From: Butyrivibrio sp.
GTDB lineage: Bacteria > Bacillota_A > Clostridia > Lachnospirales > Lachnospiraceae
NCBI GenBank assembly: GCA_017996845.1
Contig: JAGOGF010000158.1
Span: forward strand, 1-5,363
DNA: 5,363 bases
Reading direction: 5' to 3'
The notes beneath the pieces are model-generated. The model worked only from the letters and a program-made list of their open reading frames with translations. It did not search any database and was not told the origin of the DNA. Shown here in pieces: positions 4,038 through 5,363 of this stretch. The position numbers and the translations under genes are program-made. How positions within the stretch are numbered: the stretch's first letter is position 1; every line of letters starts with the position of its first letter.

Positions 4038-5363
4038 TTGAGTACTGTAAATATAACAATAAATGGGAAAAAACTTCAGGTCGAAGAAGGAACGACCATT
4101 TTGGAAGCAGCAAAACTGCTGGATATTTTCATACCGACCCTGTGCCACATGAATTTACAGGATGGACATGTCCATAATCCGGGATCCTGCCGTGTCTGCG
4201 TCGTAGAAGTTGAGGGGAGAAAAAATTTAGCACCTGCCTGCAATACGCCTGTTTCTGAAGGCATGAAGATCAAAACAAATTCGATCAAAGCGATCCGGTC
4301 CAGGCGAACCGTGGTAGAACTCCTGTTATCCGATCATCCACAGGACTGCCTCTTATGTGAGAAAAACACAAACTGCGAACTGCAGTCTCTGGCAGCAGAC
4401 ATGGGCATCCGGGAAATGAAATATAAAGGTGATATGTCAACTTTTCCCAAAGATCATTCCAGTTTTTCAATCGAAAGGAACCTGGATAAATGCATTTTGT
4501 GCAGACGTTGCGTTACGGTATGCAATGAAATCCAGACAGTCTCTGTTTTGTCAGCAAGAAACAGAGGCTTTCATACCATTGTGTCTCCGGCGTTTGGTCT
4601 CCCCATGATTGAAACGAACTGTACATTTTGCGGGCAGTGCGTATCTGTTTGCCCGACAGGTGCGTTGACAGAAGTGAATAATACTGCAAAAGTATGGGAT
4701 GCCATCAATGACAGCAATAAATATGTGATCGTACAGACGGCGCCTGCTGTCAGAGCCGCTCTGGGAGAGGCTTTTGGAAATGAAGCGGGACAGCTGGTAA
4801 CCGGCAAAATGGTGGCTGCACTCAGAGCACTCGGCTTTGACAAGGTCTTCGATACAGATTTTGGCGCGGACCTTACAATCATGGAAGAAGCGGCTGAACT
4901 GGTGGACCGCATTGAAAACGGCGGAAGACTTCCGATGCTCACGAGCTGTTGCCCCGGCTGGGTCAACTTCTTTGAACATGAATTTCCGGATCTGCTCGAC
5001 ATTCCGTCTACCTGCAAATCTCCGCAGCAGATGTTTGGTGCAATTGCCAAAAGTTATTATGCCAAAAAAATGCGAATTGATCCCAAGGATCTGGTCGTGG
5101 TATCTGTTATGCCGTGCCTTGCCAAGAAATATGAAGCGGCAAGACCGGAAATGAAAAACGATGTCGATATCGTTGTCAGTACAAGAGAAATTGCCAAAAT
5201 GATGAAAGAAGCCGGTATTCAGTTCAATCAGATGCAGGATGAAGAATTCGATGATTTTCTGGGTGAATCTTCCGGTGCATCGGTTATATTCGGCGTGACC
5301 GGCGGGGTGATGGAAGCGGCGCTTCGGACAGCATATGAATGGATCACGCACAGTACCCTGGAC
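4038..5363 (+). CDS. hydA: HydA, catalytic [FeFe] hydrogenase subunit (3' end cut by window edge)
   Basis: HydA reduces protons or oxidises H2 at the H-cluster; here it would act with HydB and HydC on NAD(H) and ferredoxin in the cytoplasm. The 442 visible codons contain: a [2Fe-2S] ferredoxin domain with C36, C51, C54 and C68; the His-ligated [4Fe-4S] site H100, C104, C107 and C113; two ferredoxin-type [4Fe-4S] sites, C152/C155/C158/C162 and C195/C198/C201/C205; then the H domain. H-cluster motif 1 is TSCCPGW (302-308), with C304 in the proton-transfer position and C305 as ligand. Motif 2 is MPCLAKKYE (358-366), with C360, K363 and E366. FGVTGGVMEAALRTAYE (418-434) follows. Motif 3 (EXXXCXXGC) and any C-terminal [2Fe-2S] extension, as in Thermotoga-type HydA, lie beyond the edge. 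The start is TTG, forced by the ribosome site. No frameshift or missing ligand is seen. Confidence 0.95.
   Translation, partial: MSTVNITINGKKLQVEEGTTILEAAKLLDIFIPTLCHMNLQDGHVHNPGSCRVCVVEVEGRKNLAPACNTPVSEGMKIKTNSIKAIRSRRTVVELLLSDHPQDCLLCEKNTNCELQSLAADMGIREMKYKGDMSTFPKDHSSFSIERNLDKCILCRRCVTVCNEIQTVSVLSARNRGFHTIVSPAFGLPMIETNCTFCGQCVSVCPTGALTEVNNTAKVWDAINDSNKYVIVQTAPAVRAALGEAFGNEAGQLVTGKMVAALRALGFDKVFDTDFGADLTIMEEAAELVDRIENGGRLPMLTSCCPGWVNFFEHEFPDLLDIPSTCKSPQQMFGAIAKSYYAKKMRIDPKDLVVVSVMPCLAKKYEAARPEMKNDVDIVVSTREIAKMMKEAGIQFNQMQDEEFDDFLGESSGASVIFGVTGGVMEAALRTAYEWITHSTLD

Noticed and set aside
4551..5351. Long minus-strand open frame of 266 codons opposite hydA
   Set aside because: It lies entirely antisense to HydA coding sequence with every cluster motif intact, is rich in Cys/His/Phe/Arg as expected of a shadow frame, and shows no domain or ribosome site.
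1635..5363. Complex I (nuoEFG) or formate dehydrogenase operon
   Set aside because: The third gene has the H-cluster motifs TSCCPGW and MPCXXK, not a molybdopterin or NuoG-type C-terminal domain, and HydB carries the extra ferredoxin domains of hydrogenases.

Overview
The window looks like chromosomal DNA from an anaerobic, low-to-mid-GC Firmicute, probably of class Clostridia and perhaps Lachnospiraceae-like. The reasons are strong GGAGG-type ribosome binding sites, AT-rich intergenic DNA, mixed ATG/GTG/TTG starts, and above all a three-gene hydCBA set for a multisubunit [FeFe] hydrogenase. The taxonomic placement is inference from gene content; there is no rRNA or other phylogenetic marker here.

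Layout, left to right. (1) Positions 1-594, minus strand: the 5' portion (198 codons) of a membrane protein with four predicted helices. Two of them carry HX13H motifs, as expected for a diheme b-type cytochrome, and the protein is entering a cytochrome b5-like domain where the window cuts it off. (2) Positions 595-868: a 274-bp gap with a weak promoter candidate for that gene and, at its right end, a Rho-independent terminator for the next gene. (3) Positions 869-1282, minus strand: a complete NUDIX hydrolase, most like the Ap4A-hydrolase type. (4) Positions 1283-1634: a 352-bp divergent intergenic region. It holds a promoter candidate for the NUDIX gene, an extended -10 promoter candidate for the hydrogenase operon, two operator-like dyads (one resembling a Rex redox-repressor site), a leader hairpin and a possible overlapping upstream ORF. 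(5) Positions 1635-5363, plus strand: hydC, hydB and hydA, tightly spaced. The window ends inside hydA, before its last H-cluster motif.

HydC (NuoE-like, one [2Fe-2S]), HydB (NuoF-like flavoprotein with an N-terminal [2Fe-2S] domain and a C-terminal two-cluster ferredoxin domain) and HydA (catalytic [FeFe] hydrogenase with the N-terminal relay-cluster domains) together match the trimeric, NAD-dependent, electron-bifurcating or -confurcating hydrogenases. In known members these soluble complexes couple H2 to NAD(H) and ferredoxin and balance redox during fermentation. A Rex-like site over the hyd promoter would fit NADH/NAD+ control, but its spacing is one base short of consensus.

Most of the window is a well-known system. 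The less ordinary parts are the diheme/cytochrome b5 membrane protein at the left edge, predicted to put a heme-binding-type domain outside the cell, and the crowded regulatory region in front of hydC.
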